Positions 11,667-22,164 of a DNA stretch of 64,000 nt are shown one piece after another (positions within the stretch are counted from its first letter, which is position 1; the number at the start of each line of letters is the position of its first letter). The stretch spans positions 98,157-162,156 of the forward strand of contig BDDD01005195.1 of the NCBI GenBank assembly GCA_001972305.1. Direction: 5' to 3'. Below the pieces are notes generated by a model that had not been told where the DNA came from, did not search any database, and was given only the letters and a program-made list of their open reading frames with translations. This DNA comes from Cephalotus follicularis (lineage: Eukaryota; Streptophyta; Magnoliopsida; Oxalidales; Cephalotaceae). A program made the position numbers and the translations under genes.

Positions 11667-11671
11667 CTAGT

Positions 11672-11828
11672 GGTCTCAAGTTGCTATTAGTGAGATTAAA
11701 ACCCAAAACCTTTGAGTTTACAGTTGGTCGCAAATATCCTTGAGGTTTTTTTCAACCCAAATCTAGTACAAAAAACCTTTACTAAATATAGTTAACAAAT
11801 TTGTATAACCATATAAAAACATAAGATA
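11672..11828. other. intergenic, nothing recognised
   Basis: AT-rich spacer between the solo LTR target duplication and the MITE. Confidence 0.6.
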
Positions 11829-11998
11829 AGATATATTGTCACTTGGTGGCAAACTTTTTAGTTTGTCACCCCATCTTACATTATTCAACGGAGCGCATTA
11901 ATTTTAAGATATCACTTAATGCATTATATTAAGTGTTATTGAATAGTATAAGATAGGGTGATAAATTAAAAATTTTGACACCAAATGGCAATTTATCC
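11829..11998. mobile_element. foldback MITE
   Basis: About 170 bp with inverted arms of roughly 60 bp. The left arm (AGATATATTGTCACTTGGTG) pairs with the complement of the right arm (GGATAAATTGCCATTTGGTG). The central TTAGTTTGTCACCCCATCTT pairs with its partner near 11950-11975. AT-rich and non-coding. The target duplication is not clear, so the superfamily is not assigned. Confidence 0.8.
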
Positions 11999-12051
11999 TC
12001 GTTCTAAAAACATAATCATAAAATGAAATCTAATCACATTATGGCAAGTAT

Positions 12052-12295
12052 GTTATGGCAACTTAATAAATAAAATTGAAAGAGATAAAACAAATTACTA
12101 AATACATATCATAAAGTAGGTATCCAAAATCTGGTTTTTTTTTTGTTTTTTTTTTTCTCCATATATAGAGATTATGTTATGACAACGTAAGAAACAAAAT
12201 TGAAGGAGACAAAACAAATTACTAAATACATATCACAAAGTAGGTATCCAAAATCTGGTTTTGTTTTGTTTTGTTTTTTTTTTTTGTCATATACA
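12052..12295. repeat. tandem duplication (~125 bp, two copies)
   Basis: 12052-12176 and 12177-12295 share ATTACTAAATACATATCA(T/C)AAAGTAGG, TATCCAAAATCTGGTTTTGT-like sequence and a trailing poly(T). Diverged copies of the same words also occur near 32145-32180 and 32655-32725, so this is a dispersed repeat with a local doubling. Confidence 0.75.
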
Positions 12296-12858
12296 GAGAA
12301 ATTGGTTTAATGACCGAATTTATGGGCAACGCCATTAATGAGAATTGGTATACCAAATCTAACTTGCTAATGTTTCTGTATATTTACTTTATGCCAAGTA
12401 TTTGATAATACTAAATTAAAAAATAAGCACCAAAAGTATTTCAACCATGGGGATTTACAATATAAAATTGTTTACTCTCTTAGGCCGACATAAATTTACT
12501 AAAGTCCCTTAAAAAAAACTGCATCCAAATATAATCTTCACATAAGGAATGAATATCTTATCAAACTACCAACATTATAATATTTTTAGTAAATTCAAGT
12601 TAAATTTATGAAGTTCATTATCTTTGAGTTCTCTCAATTTAAAAGGAAAAATATTTTAGTAGTGGAATAATGAAAACAAGAATATGTTTATCAACTTTTT
12701 AATTATAACTGATGTATTATTATACATTAATGATACTTGTAGAATAAAACAATGAGTTATTCACATTATTTTTCATGAGCAAATAAATAAATGACATGTG
12801 CAGTGATACATCAATTGAGATAAAAAAAGTTAATAAAAACATTATGAGGTGTAACATT
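12296..12858. other. intergenic, nothing recognised
   Basis: AT-rich, many stops in all frames. No transposon ends or genes seen. Confidence 0.6.
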
Positions 12859-12863
12859 ACTCT

Positions 12864-13737
12864 TGTTGATACAGAAATCCTTTCAACAACAGTACCCCGC
12901 GTGTAAGGGCTTGATTTGTTTAGGGAAACGCTACTTTAATGCTTCGAGGTGTAGGTAGAAGGTTGGAAGTGTTTTCCCTGCACAGAAGAGCAAACACGTC
13001 GAAGGTCCAGGAGGATGTTCTCCCGGGGACACTCCGACGCTCAAGTTAGACCTTTGCACAGTGAAAACAAGGTTCTTTTGAGAGTAAAAATGGCTGACCC
13101 GAGATATGTGTTTGATTCATGTATTTATAGTGCTGGTTTGTAACTGTCTAAGCGTGAAGTGCGGAGGTGATAGCTGTCCCCTAAGGAAATGCCGAGGATA
13201 TCGGGATTTCCCTTATCTCCACATGATTTGTTGCTACTTTCCTTGTGGGTAGTTCATTTTATCTTATCTTCCATATTTAGGAAAGGTAAATTCCTGGAAA
13301 GTAGGCGGGTTTTATGGTCTCGTTCTGCCGAGGACGAGGAGAAAAAGACTTCTGGTCATTTATCTTCTTTAAGGTCTTCAAGTTCCATGGCTTCTTTTAG
13401 GGTTGGCGCCTGAAGTAGTAGGTCCTCTGTCAAACTGCCGAGGAAGGTATCTGCTAAAATGCAGATGAGGAGGAAAACCTTTGGCCTGGTCCTCGGCACC
13501 AATGCTGGGAAAAAGGTCCTCGGCACTTATGCCGAGGAGGGTTGATTCTACAACACCAATAATGGGGAGTTCCTCGGCACTGATGCCGAGGAGGATGTCT
13601 CCATCTGCTTCTCCTCCCAGGGCTTGATAAGCCTCCTCTGACTGGTATCCATATAAACTCCGAAACCCCTGGACACTTGGCTATGCCTACGGAAGACACG
13701 TGTCGTTCTCGGTATGATTTAATTTTTCTCCATATCA
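12864..13737 (-). mobile_element. solo LTR of the Tat-like Gypsy family
   Basis: An 874-bp LTR with the same ends as the Tat-1 LTRs (TGTTGATACAGAAATCC on the left, CTCCATATCA on the right). It is flanked by identical ACTCT at 12859-12863 and 13738-13742. The core shared with 20677-21548 includes GTTCTCCCGGGGACACTCCG and TAGCTGTCCCCTAAGGAAAT. By comparison with Tat-1, transcription would run on the minus strand. Solo status follows from the perfect duplication and absent internal region. Confidence 0.93.
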
Positions 13738-13742
13738 ACTCT

Positions 13743-16645
13743 AAAAGAAAAGGAAGAAATAATTACATGTTAAAATTTTGTACAAAGACATACTAAATAT
13801 TTATAATGAATTGTAATACCAAAATGTTTTGGTTTAAAAGGGTAATTATTTTTATACAAATACATACAGAAAGATATCAAATTTAAAATTTAATTTTTTT
13901 TCTACTAGAAGGGTTTTCAAAATCAGATTTGAAATTTTAAATTAGGTCATTCTAAATGGTAATAATATTACATATACTAATATTTTTGTCAACTAATTTG
14001 TTTTAATTGATGTGTCATTATATGTGGTATGTATTTATTCATTCGTAAAAAAATATTTAAATCACCTAATATGTCATTTATCATTTGTAACGATCAACCC
14101 TAAAACACATGAGAATTTATCAGTTTTACCCCACGTAGAATATACAACGCTCATATATTTGCGTTTCTACGTAAGATTCACAGTTTTGTCCTTAATGATG
14201 AATTTGTAAGACTTCTAGGAGATCAACCAGGCTATTTTTCCCTGAGCGAAACACACTTAACCTTAGAATTTTCACTAACTCTTCAACTAATCCAAAAGAC
14301 ACCTCATGTGATTCGATTCTTGATCATTTCATATATAGTTGAATCACTTTCTCGCCATTTACAGTGGATTTGATTCATTCCTGTCACAATAGCAGCTCAT
14401 CTCGCGGATAGACCCCATATCACGGATAACCCTCCCTCTTGCATACTCTTGAGTGAGGTGTCACATCATCCGAGTGTCTTTTTATATAAATTGCAACATT
14501 AGTTAACTTTATCGCCATAAAAAGTGTTGAGATATTTAACATTATTATTCTAAATAGTTTACCACTTTAAAAAAATGCATGCAATTAGACTTTATTGCCC
14601 CCGTTCTTTCTTCGCCATTACGAGAAAATTACTTATATAACTCCTAGGTAACCTTATTTGCACATATGATAAACTAGTAGTTACTATACAATAAATTGTT
14701 TTATACATATTTTACAAACACAATTTCCATGTTTTCAATCCATTTTAGGTTTGTGAGGACAAATCGATATTTTCTATGTTCTCTAATTTGAAATTTTAGG
14801 CCATTCTCGAATAATCCGTCACTCAGAGATCAAAATTGTATACAATTCGACCCCATTACCTCGCGTCTTTCTCTGCCATCACCAGAAAAATACTTATTTA
14901 ACTTCTCAAACAATCTGTTTGCGCATACCAGAAATCAATAAACGTTCTATAAGTGAATAATTATTTATTTTAATTTATGCATACCTTTTATGTATGATTT
15001 TTTCACTCTGAATTTCTTTAAGGGGTTATTAGAGACTCTATATTTCCTATGTAGGCTTGTAATAAATTTTTAAAAGATTTCTATTCATAATTTTTTTTCT
15101 CATTGTAATTTTTTTTTTTTAATTTTCTAAGGATATCTAACAATTTCAAGTTGTGTGAAATTTACTTGCAGAACTTATTGACAGACGGTGCTTGGCATAT
15201 GAGGAAGATTGCATGCATGTTGCGAATTTAGAGTGATTTCCTCCAACAAATTTTAGGTAATTTCTTTAAGTATTATGATGATTAAAATGAGTAACTTTCA
15301 TATATAAAAATTAGCCTAAGGCAGAGTGATTACAAATGAATGGGGGACTCGAGTGATCAAGATCTAAAGAGTTACATATTCCGAGGTTTAGCGATCATGA
15401 CGTGCTCCTAAAATGATCAAGATCTAGATTAGTTTATTAATTAAAAAGATTGGTATATATATATATATAAATATATAGTATTAGCACACTCATTTATATT
15501 TTTTTTTATTATTCTCTCTGCACAAACTTGAAAAATTAAAATCGTAAAAAACAAAAAATTATTTATGAAACTGATGTCAAGCTACTAAACATAAAATTAT
15601 TTTCTTTTTTTTATAGTTAGTTTCTCATCGATTATACCCATTTGTGTAGCTATAAAATTATTTTCCATTTTGTCTCGCCAGATTTTTTTTTATATAAATT
15701 TAATAAATAACAAAAAAAACACTGTTTTTTTTTTAAAGAATTTTTGCTTTAGCCTCAGAAAAAAAAAAGCTCTATTGATTCCCCCAAGTTTCCGATCTTG
15801 GATGCGTTCTTGCTAAAATATAATAATAAAATGTACGACAAAAAGGTGCTTCATATTAAAAAAAAAGAAAGGAAAATCTTTGAATGACGTTATAAAAAAT
15901 AGTGATTTTATAATTTGATATATAATATTTTTTTCTCAATTTGACGTATTATAATGAAAAAAAAATCTCATTGTGATACAGGCAGTTAACTACCGTTAAA
16001 AAAAATAAAAAAAATCCCATGTGATCCGTATATAGTATATTAAATTGAGAAATCAGTGCTTTTTTAGAGTATCATTCTAAGATTTTTAAAAAAAAAAAAT
16101 TTAAATGGCATGTCATTTCACAACTTAGTTATACAAAATAGTATCCTTTTAGGTTTCCTCAATTATATTAATGATAGTTGATGAAGCGTTTCACATTGAG
16201 ATTGTTTTTTTTGGTGTTATGATATTAAAAAAAAAAAACAAGAATAAAAGCAAAAACAAAAACAAGATGTCTAATAAGAAATTGTGAACACAATTCCTTG
16301 ATTAAAAGTTAATGCATGCCAATAGTAGGCCTAAAAGTTAAAACAGATAGCTTCCTCTTAGACATCGAAATAAGATGCCAGTATTATACACGAACGACAC
16401 TATAAATCTCAATAAAGAACAGGATAATAGATCAACATGGAAACAATCTCAAAATGATTTTGTTAACTATGCAGACCTTAATTATTCTTCTTCTTTTTTT
16501 TTTCCTTCTAATGGACGCAACTAGCTGTGCTTTAATATATGATTTCTTGATTAAGCTTTTGTGTCCTTCGTTTCAGATTTTTGGGTATACAAAAAGCAAG
16601 TTTCGAAAGCAAATCAAGGATTGTTGATAGTTAGAAAAAAAACAA
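13743..16645. other. upstream intergenic region of the host gene
   Basis: AT-rich DNA with many homopolymer runs. The segment at about 14573-14632 recurs in diverged form at about 14838-14897 (TTCTTTCTTCGCCATTACGA versus CGTCTTTCTCTGCCATCACC), an old duplication about 265 bp apart. A TATATATATAT run lies near 15455. The promoter of the host gene must be near the right end, but I cannot single out a TATA box with confidence. Confidence 0.5.
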
Positions 16646-19600
16646 ATGGCATACATGTTTAGGGACAGAAATAAAAGATCAATGCGGTTAAGCTCAAGTA
16701 GCTCATCAGGAAGCGATAGAGATAGTGATGACTCTAGTTACTCAGATCCTGATTATCATAGAACAACAACTTATAATTCTCGAAGACGAAACAACACATG
16801 TGGTCAAATGGAAGGAGCACCAGTCTCAAGACGTGTACGTGGGCGCCCTCCAAAGAGAAGTGGAAATGGAGAGGGAGAGTTGCTAAGCAGCGAAGAAAAG
16901 CCAAGGAGAAGGAGGAAAACTGTATTTAGTAGGGCAAGTACATCAAGAAGAAATGCAAATCATGAGGTGAAAAGAACCATATTGTCATGGCTCATAGAAT
17001 GGGACATTGTCAAAGAAAATGAGACAGTATGTTACAAGAACGAGAGTGATGATGATAGGGTGGCTCTACAGGGAAGAGTAACGAGAGGTGGCATTTTATG
17101 TAATTGTTGTGGTAAGGAGATGACAGTAGACGAATTCGAGCAGCATGCAGGAAGCGATACCAAAAGGCCATATAGTAATATCTTCTTGGTCAATTCCGGT
17201 GATTCACTCCTGCAATGCCAAATAAAGGCATGGCAGTCTGGGGATGAAGTGGCACGACGAACATTTAACCATTTTGAGCCTCGAGATGGTGCCATTGACA
17301 AGAATGACGATGCATGTCTGATTTGTGCAGATGGTGGAGACTTGATCTGTTGTGATACATGTCCCTCAACTTTCCATCCAATTTGCATGGATATGGAAGT
17401 AAGTAAGCAATTACTATTAATTAATTACTTGTTTCCCATTATGCTTATATATATTGTGTATGTTCTTTTTATGTTTGGATTGCAGGAGATACCACAAGGT
17501 GTTTGGTTGTGTCCCTTCTGTGTATGCAAACATTGTGCCAATGGTGAAGGTGAATTGTTTACGTGTATCCAGTGTGACAAAAAATGTATATCACTTTCTA
17601 TTTTTTTTTACCATTTTAATTTTGAATTATTTTTTTTCTTCATTGACAAAGAAAGAATTTCACTGATTATTGAAGCTAGCTACATGATTTTATTTTTTTC
17701 TTGTTATAGATCACTGGGATTGTTTTCAAGAAAGGCAACTGCCCGATCTTGATCTTAATATACCGAGCACTTCATTTTGTGGACATTTTTGTAGAGAGGT
17801 AATTTCTTTTAAGAGTGAGTTTGCATGAATGGAGTTTGGGAGAGAAGAATCAAGCCATATATGTAAATTTTTTCTTTATTGTTATACTATTTTGGATGAA
17901 TTGCCAAATTTATTTCCTTTACCTTTTCATACATTGCTCTATTATAAATTATCTCTCATGATCCTACAAAATTAATTAATTTTTTTGAAGATAAAAGTAA
18001 GTTATATTTGTCATAATAAGTTTATGACCCCACAAACAATTATATCGAATAAATTAAACAAAATAATATTAGGCGTCGCAAAAATGTAATCAATTTTGTA
18101 TGATAATCGATTTAATATTTAATGTGAAATGCATTTATTAGATGATGAATGCATCATGATCTATTTATATATTACATTATCTAATTGTACTAGTGTGAAT
18201 TATCAAATGAAAAGATAGTAAAAAATCATGTAATATATTGTATAACTCAATAAATAAATTGGTGGGGGTAGGTAAGGTATGTCTAGAACTATCCATGGCC
18301 ACTATGACCTAACCAAATTTGTCATTTTGTCCTAATACACTACTATTTATATCTCAATTCTAGGCAGATGAGAGCAGGGTGCTGCCTAGTAAAAGTTCTT
18401 ATATCCTTGTCATTGCCCTTGTCTCTTTGTTATTCTCTTGAGTTATTTGAATTAGCTATCTAAAGCCTCAGTACAAACAGGTAGAAGCTGTATATATATT
18501 AATTAAAATTTAAGATGTATTAGTTAGTTCCTATGTTGTTCATATTCTCTAAATTTTCATGAAAATGATGATTTTGCATATATACTCACATGTTTTTATA
18601 TATAGAAATGATGGATTTGATTGTATGACTGACTTTTAAGTTTTTGTAAAAGGTTTATGGGAAGTTGCAGAAGCTTGTTGGAGTTAGAAATGAGATTGAT
18701 GATAAAATGCTTACCTGGTCCTTGATTCGGCCGATGGAACCAGGGTCAGCTTTATTTTCTGATACCAATAACATCGAGCACAAATCCGTACAATGCAACT
18801 CCAAGGTTGCATTGGCATGGTGGTTAATGAATGATTGTTTCTTGACAAACCTGGATAGACATACAAAAATAAATGTCATCCAAAGTGTGGTCTATGGTCG
18901 GGGGTAAGCACTTTGATATCTTGTTTTTGAAGAATTTTTTATGTGTAATTTTCGCTTGTTTTTTGTATGGATCGACATGTTTTCTTATATATATTTTTTC
19001 TTTGTGCAGATCCAATCTTACAAGAATTAATTTCAGTAGATTTTATACTGTAATCTTGGAGATTGGAGATGAAGTCGTCTCTGCAGCATCTTTGAGGATT
19101 CATAGTCCAAAACTTGCAGAGATGCCTTACATCGCAACTGGCCAAAAATATAGGCTACAAGGGATGTCAAGGAAATTAATCATTGCCATCGAATCGGTAA
19201 AGTTTTGGGTACTTTTACTATTTTTCCATGCTTCAATTTGGCCTTGTCCTTTAATTACAACAGTTATAATGCTAAATTATTCCAGGCTTTGTGCTCCCTC
19301 AACGTGGAGAACTTGGTGATTCCTTCAGTTGCTGAACTTGCAACGATGTGGATTGGAAAGTATCGATTTTCACACATCCAGGATTCACTAAGGAAGGAAA
19401 TTCTCCACTCCAACACGCTGATGTTTCCCAGAACAATCAGGCTGCAAAAGACATTGCTTGCCACTCCAAACAATAAAAGTATAGAGGTTGTTGAGGAGCA
19501 TAATAACGACAACCTGCAGAATGTGGCAAGACTGTCAAATTTTGACTTGAATCTAGAACCAAGACTTCTTGACCTGAATCAAGAACCTTCTGAGGTGTAA
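16646..19600 (+). CDS. IDM1-like PHD-finger / N-acetyltransferase-domain nuclear protein
   Basis: Six exons fit all splice signals and keep frame: 16646-17398, 17486-17585, 17710-17798, 18653-18903, 19010-19196, 19286-19600, giving 564 codons plus stop. The start is the first ATG after an A-rich leader. Residues 1-110 are basic and Ser-rich with an AT-hook-like GRPPK (66-70). 147-196 is the Jas/TDBD-like region (GGILCNCCGKE...). A PHD finger has C224, C227, C236, C239, H244, C247, C260 and C263; a second zinc module follows (C265, C268, C278, C281, H286, C289). About 345-500 is the GNAT-like domain, with YRLQGMSRKL in the acetyl-CoA region. The tail has DLNLEP (547-552) and DLNQEP (556-561), both matching the EAR form DLNxxP. 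This domain order is that of the IDM1/ROS4 family, which links methylated DNA and histone acetylation to demethylation; Arabidopsis IDM1 is about twice as long. A nuclear chromatin role is inferred. Whether it acetylates is unknown. Confidence 0.9.
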
Positions 19601-20671
19601 TTGTGAATCAAGAACCTCCCAGACATGATTCGAAGATTTTGCAGTCTGTTGTCAATAGTTGTTTTAGTTCATGGGGGAGATATTTTTTGTTTGTATTTTC
19701 ATCTAATTGTAAACTCAAATGTATAAAGTTGCAATATAGATCAATAGGAAATGAAAAGACGATAGAGTTACAAAGTGAATTACTGTACTTTCAATGGTTG
19801 TATATATAATCAGCAATATATCAATTAGTTCTCTGCATATTGAATGATGTTGTTGAAGTTAGCATTTGCTCTTATCAATTTATTGTATCCAAGTACGTCA
19901 ATGTGTGGGCGAGTAATTGATCCTTTATGGCCAGATGCACAATCCGATTTCATACCCATCACCAATCTCTCAACTATTTGCGATATACATCTATATATTT
20001 GTATCTAGGTACATTAAAATTGTGGCTATTTGATTTTTTTTTTATTTATAAAGAGGTACGTTATGGCCAAATGCATAATCAGTTTCTTAGCCACCACCAT
20101 TTTAATTACAATAGTACTCTGTAGTTGATGACTGGGCAAGATGTGGTCGTCCATTTTAATTAGTTTTAAGTTTTTTTTTATTTATTTCAAAGGATACAAG
20201 ACCAAACAGGAAATTAACGCCGTAAAGAGGCTACATCAGTAAAAACAAAATAGTAGTTAATTTGCTTCAAACTTTATGACGTGCATAAAGTCGAGATAAA
20301 TGTGTAAACAAATTGCCTTTAAACTCTTAATGAGTTAAGAAATCATATTCAAGTTTGGATCGTTAAAAATTCCTTAAGTTCGAGCTTATTAACATGATTT
20401 AATTTAGCTCACTAAATGAATGATTTTTATTTTAATATCTTATAATGCTAATTCAAAAATCTAAACAAAGCTATAAATAAATTCATAATGAAATTATTAA
20501 CAAGACTTAATTTAATCGAACATGTAACAAACAAGTTCATTCATGTGTTGGATAATTAATGGATGAGTGTTAATTATCTAAACAAAAAAATAAATAATTA
20601 AACACTTATTGTTTTGAATTATTTGTCAATAGTTATATCTCTCGGTTGTTTCCCTTATGCTATGATTGATG
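19601..20671. other. 3' UTR and intergenic DNA
   Basis: The 3' UTR of the host gene starts here. No canonical AATAAA is evident in the first 200 bases, though AT-rich variants are present. TTATGGCCAGATGCACAATC at about 19927 recurs as TTATGGCCAAATGCATAATC near 20062, a small direct repeat. Nothing else is recognised. The last five bases before Tat-1 (20672-20676, GAGAG) are its left target duplication. Confidence 0.6.
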
Positions 20672-20676
20672 GAGAG

Positions 20677-21548
20677 TGTTGATGTAAAAATCCTTTCTTC
20701 AACAGTACCCCACGTGTAAGGGCTTGATTTGTTTAAGGAAACGCTGCAGTAGTGCTCCGAGGATAAGGTGAAGTATGGTTGTTTATGCTTTCCTTGCACA
20801 GAGGAACAAATACGTGAAGGTCCAGGAGGTTGTTCTCCCGGGGACACTCCGACGCTCAAGTTAGGCCTTTGCACAGTGAAAACAAGGTTTTTTAGAGAGT
20901 AAAAATGGCTGACATTTGATTTGTGTTTGATTCTTGTATTTATAGGGCTGGTTTGTAACTGTCTGAGTGTGAAAAGCGGAGGTGATAGCTGTCCCCTAAG
21001 GAAATGCCGAGGATCTCGGGATTTCCCTTATCTCCACCTGATTTGTCGCTACTTTCTTTGTAGGTAGTTAACTGTATCTTATCTTCTATATTTGAAAGAT
21101 ATGGATCCCTGAAAAACAGGCTAACTTCATGGCTTCATTCCATAAATGAGGAGGGGATCCTCTGCAACAGGGCTGCCGAGGAGGCGAGCCGTAGTGATGC
21201 TGCTGAGGTAGTCAGCCCCTCGTTTCAATGTCTTCAACGTCTGGGGTTTCTGCATAGACTTGTGCTTGAAGTGGGTGGTCTTCTGCTATGTAGCCGAGGA
21301 GGTCCTCGACACTGATGCTTCAGAAGATATCCTCAACCCTCATGCCGAGGAGAGTAGTCTTTGCATAGCATACACGGGGTGGCTCCTCAGCACCCATGCC
21401 GAGGAGGAATTCTCCACATGTTACTGTTTTCGCAGTTAATAAGCTTCCTCTGACTACAGTTTGCCAACTGTTGAACCTCTTGGACACCTGGCTGTGTTTG
21501 GAAAGGACACGTGTCGTTTTTGATTTAACTCAATTTTTCCCCATATCA
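20677..21548 (-). repeat. 3' LTR of Tat-1
   Basis: 872 bp, from TGTTGATGTAAAAATCC to CCCCATATCA on the plus strand, the same length as the 5' LTR at 29514-30385. Contains GTTCTCCCGGGGACACTCCG, shared by all Tat-like LTRs in the window. Confidence 0.95.
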
Positions 21549-21561
21549 TATGCCCCCCTAG
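21549..21561 (-). other. polypurine tract of Tat-1
   Basis: Minus-strand CTAGGGGGGCATA directly abutting the 3' LTR, the expected second-strand primer. Tat-2 has the same arrangement at 33768-33780. Confidence 0.85.
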
Positions 21562-21569
21562 TCCTTCTT

Positions 21570-21587
21570 CTCTGACCTTGGTCAGAG
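21570..21587. promoter_or_regulatory. conserved 8-bp palindrome upstream of the antisense gene (Tat-1)
   Basis: CTCTGACC-TT-GGTCAGAG, a perfect inverted repeat that is identical in Tat-2 at 33789-33806. Conservation between two diverged copies suggests a binding site or hairpin; its function is unknown. Confidence 0.6.
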
Positions 21588-21951
21588 GAGGAGGATCAGA
21601 ATTGAGAGCCGTGGCTCAGGCCAAACTCCTTTGCAGAGCTTCCTGCGAGCTTTCCTGTTTGTGAGCTAGCCGAGAACGAAGGTGTGGCTTTGGACGACCC
21701 TTTGCACAAAGTTGAATGTGCCTTGGCAGAGGATCGAAGTCTGCCTCCTTGTCTGTATCTGTCCCATCTAACGGGCCTCGTGTCACGAGCCCAAATCATT
21801 GCAGTTAAGTAGCGTATTGAACACAACTCACACCTGGCACAAGCAGAGCGTTTTCCGCCTCTGTCTTTTCGTCTCCCGCGCCCAATCTGTCGATTCACTC
21901 CTCAGCCGTTGGATCCATGCTAGGTGGAGGGCCAGGATCCAAGCCAGGGCC

Positions 21952-21959
21952 TATAAAAG
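21952..21959 (+). promoter_or_regulatory. TATA box of the antisense gene (Tat-1)
   Basis: TATAAAAG about 210 bp upstream of the ATG. The block AGGTGGAGGGCCAGGATCC immediately upstream is also found before TATAAAAA at 34196-34203 in Tat-2. This indicates a promoter separate from the LTR. Confidence 0.7.
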
Positions 21960-22164
21960 GAGCCCTACTTCACTAAGCCAACCTTTTACGCCTTCTAACT
22001 TCTTTCCAATACCTGTGAGAGCTCTTGAGATCTTTAGTGCTTCCAATCTTCGTCTTCCTGCAACTTTTTCGCCAAAGATTTTGGTAAGCTGCTTGTTTCT
22101 CTTCGCTCTAAGTTGAATCCTACGTCTTCCCTGTCCTCTTCTCCTTTTTCTTTTGTCTTCACAG

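Noticed and set aside
13454-13738. 94-codon frame and related frames near 20626, 29316 and 30071
   Set aside because: Fall inside Tat-family LTRs; repeated because the LTR is repeated, no domain.
17399-17752. Read-through extension of exon 1 of the host gene to a 368-codon frame
   Set aside because: It translates intron sequence; GTAAGT at 17399 and the acceptor at 17485 restore the PHD finger.
22153-22164. Upstream in-frame ATG of the Tat-1 antisense gene
   Set aside because: Falls inside the predicted leader intron, whose acceptor abuts the ATG at 22165; Tat-3 shows the same layout.
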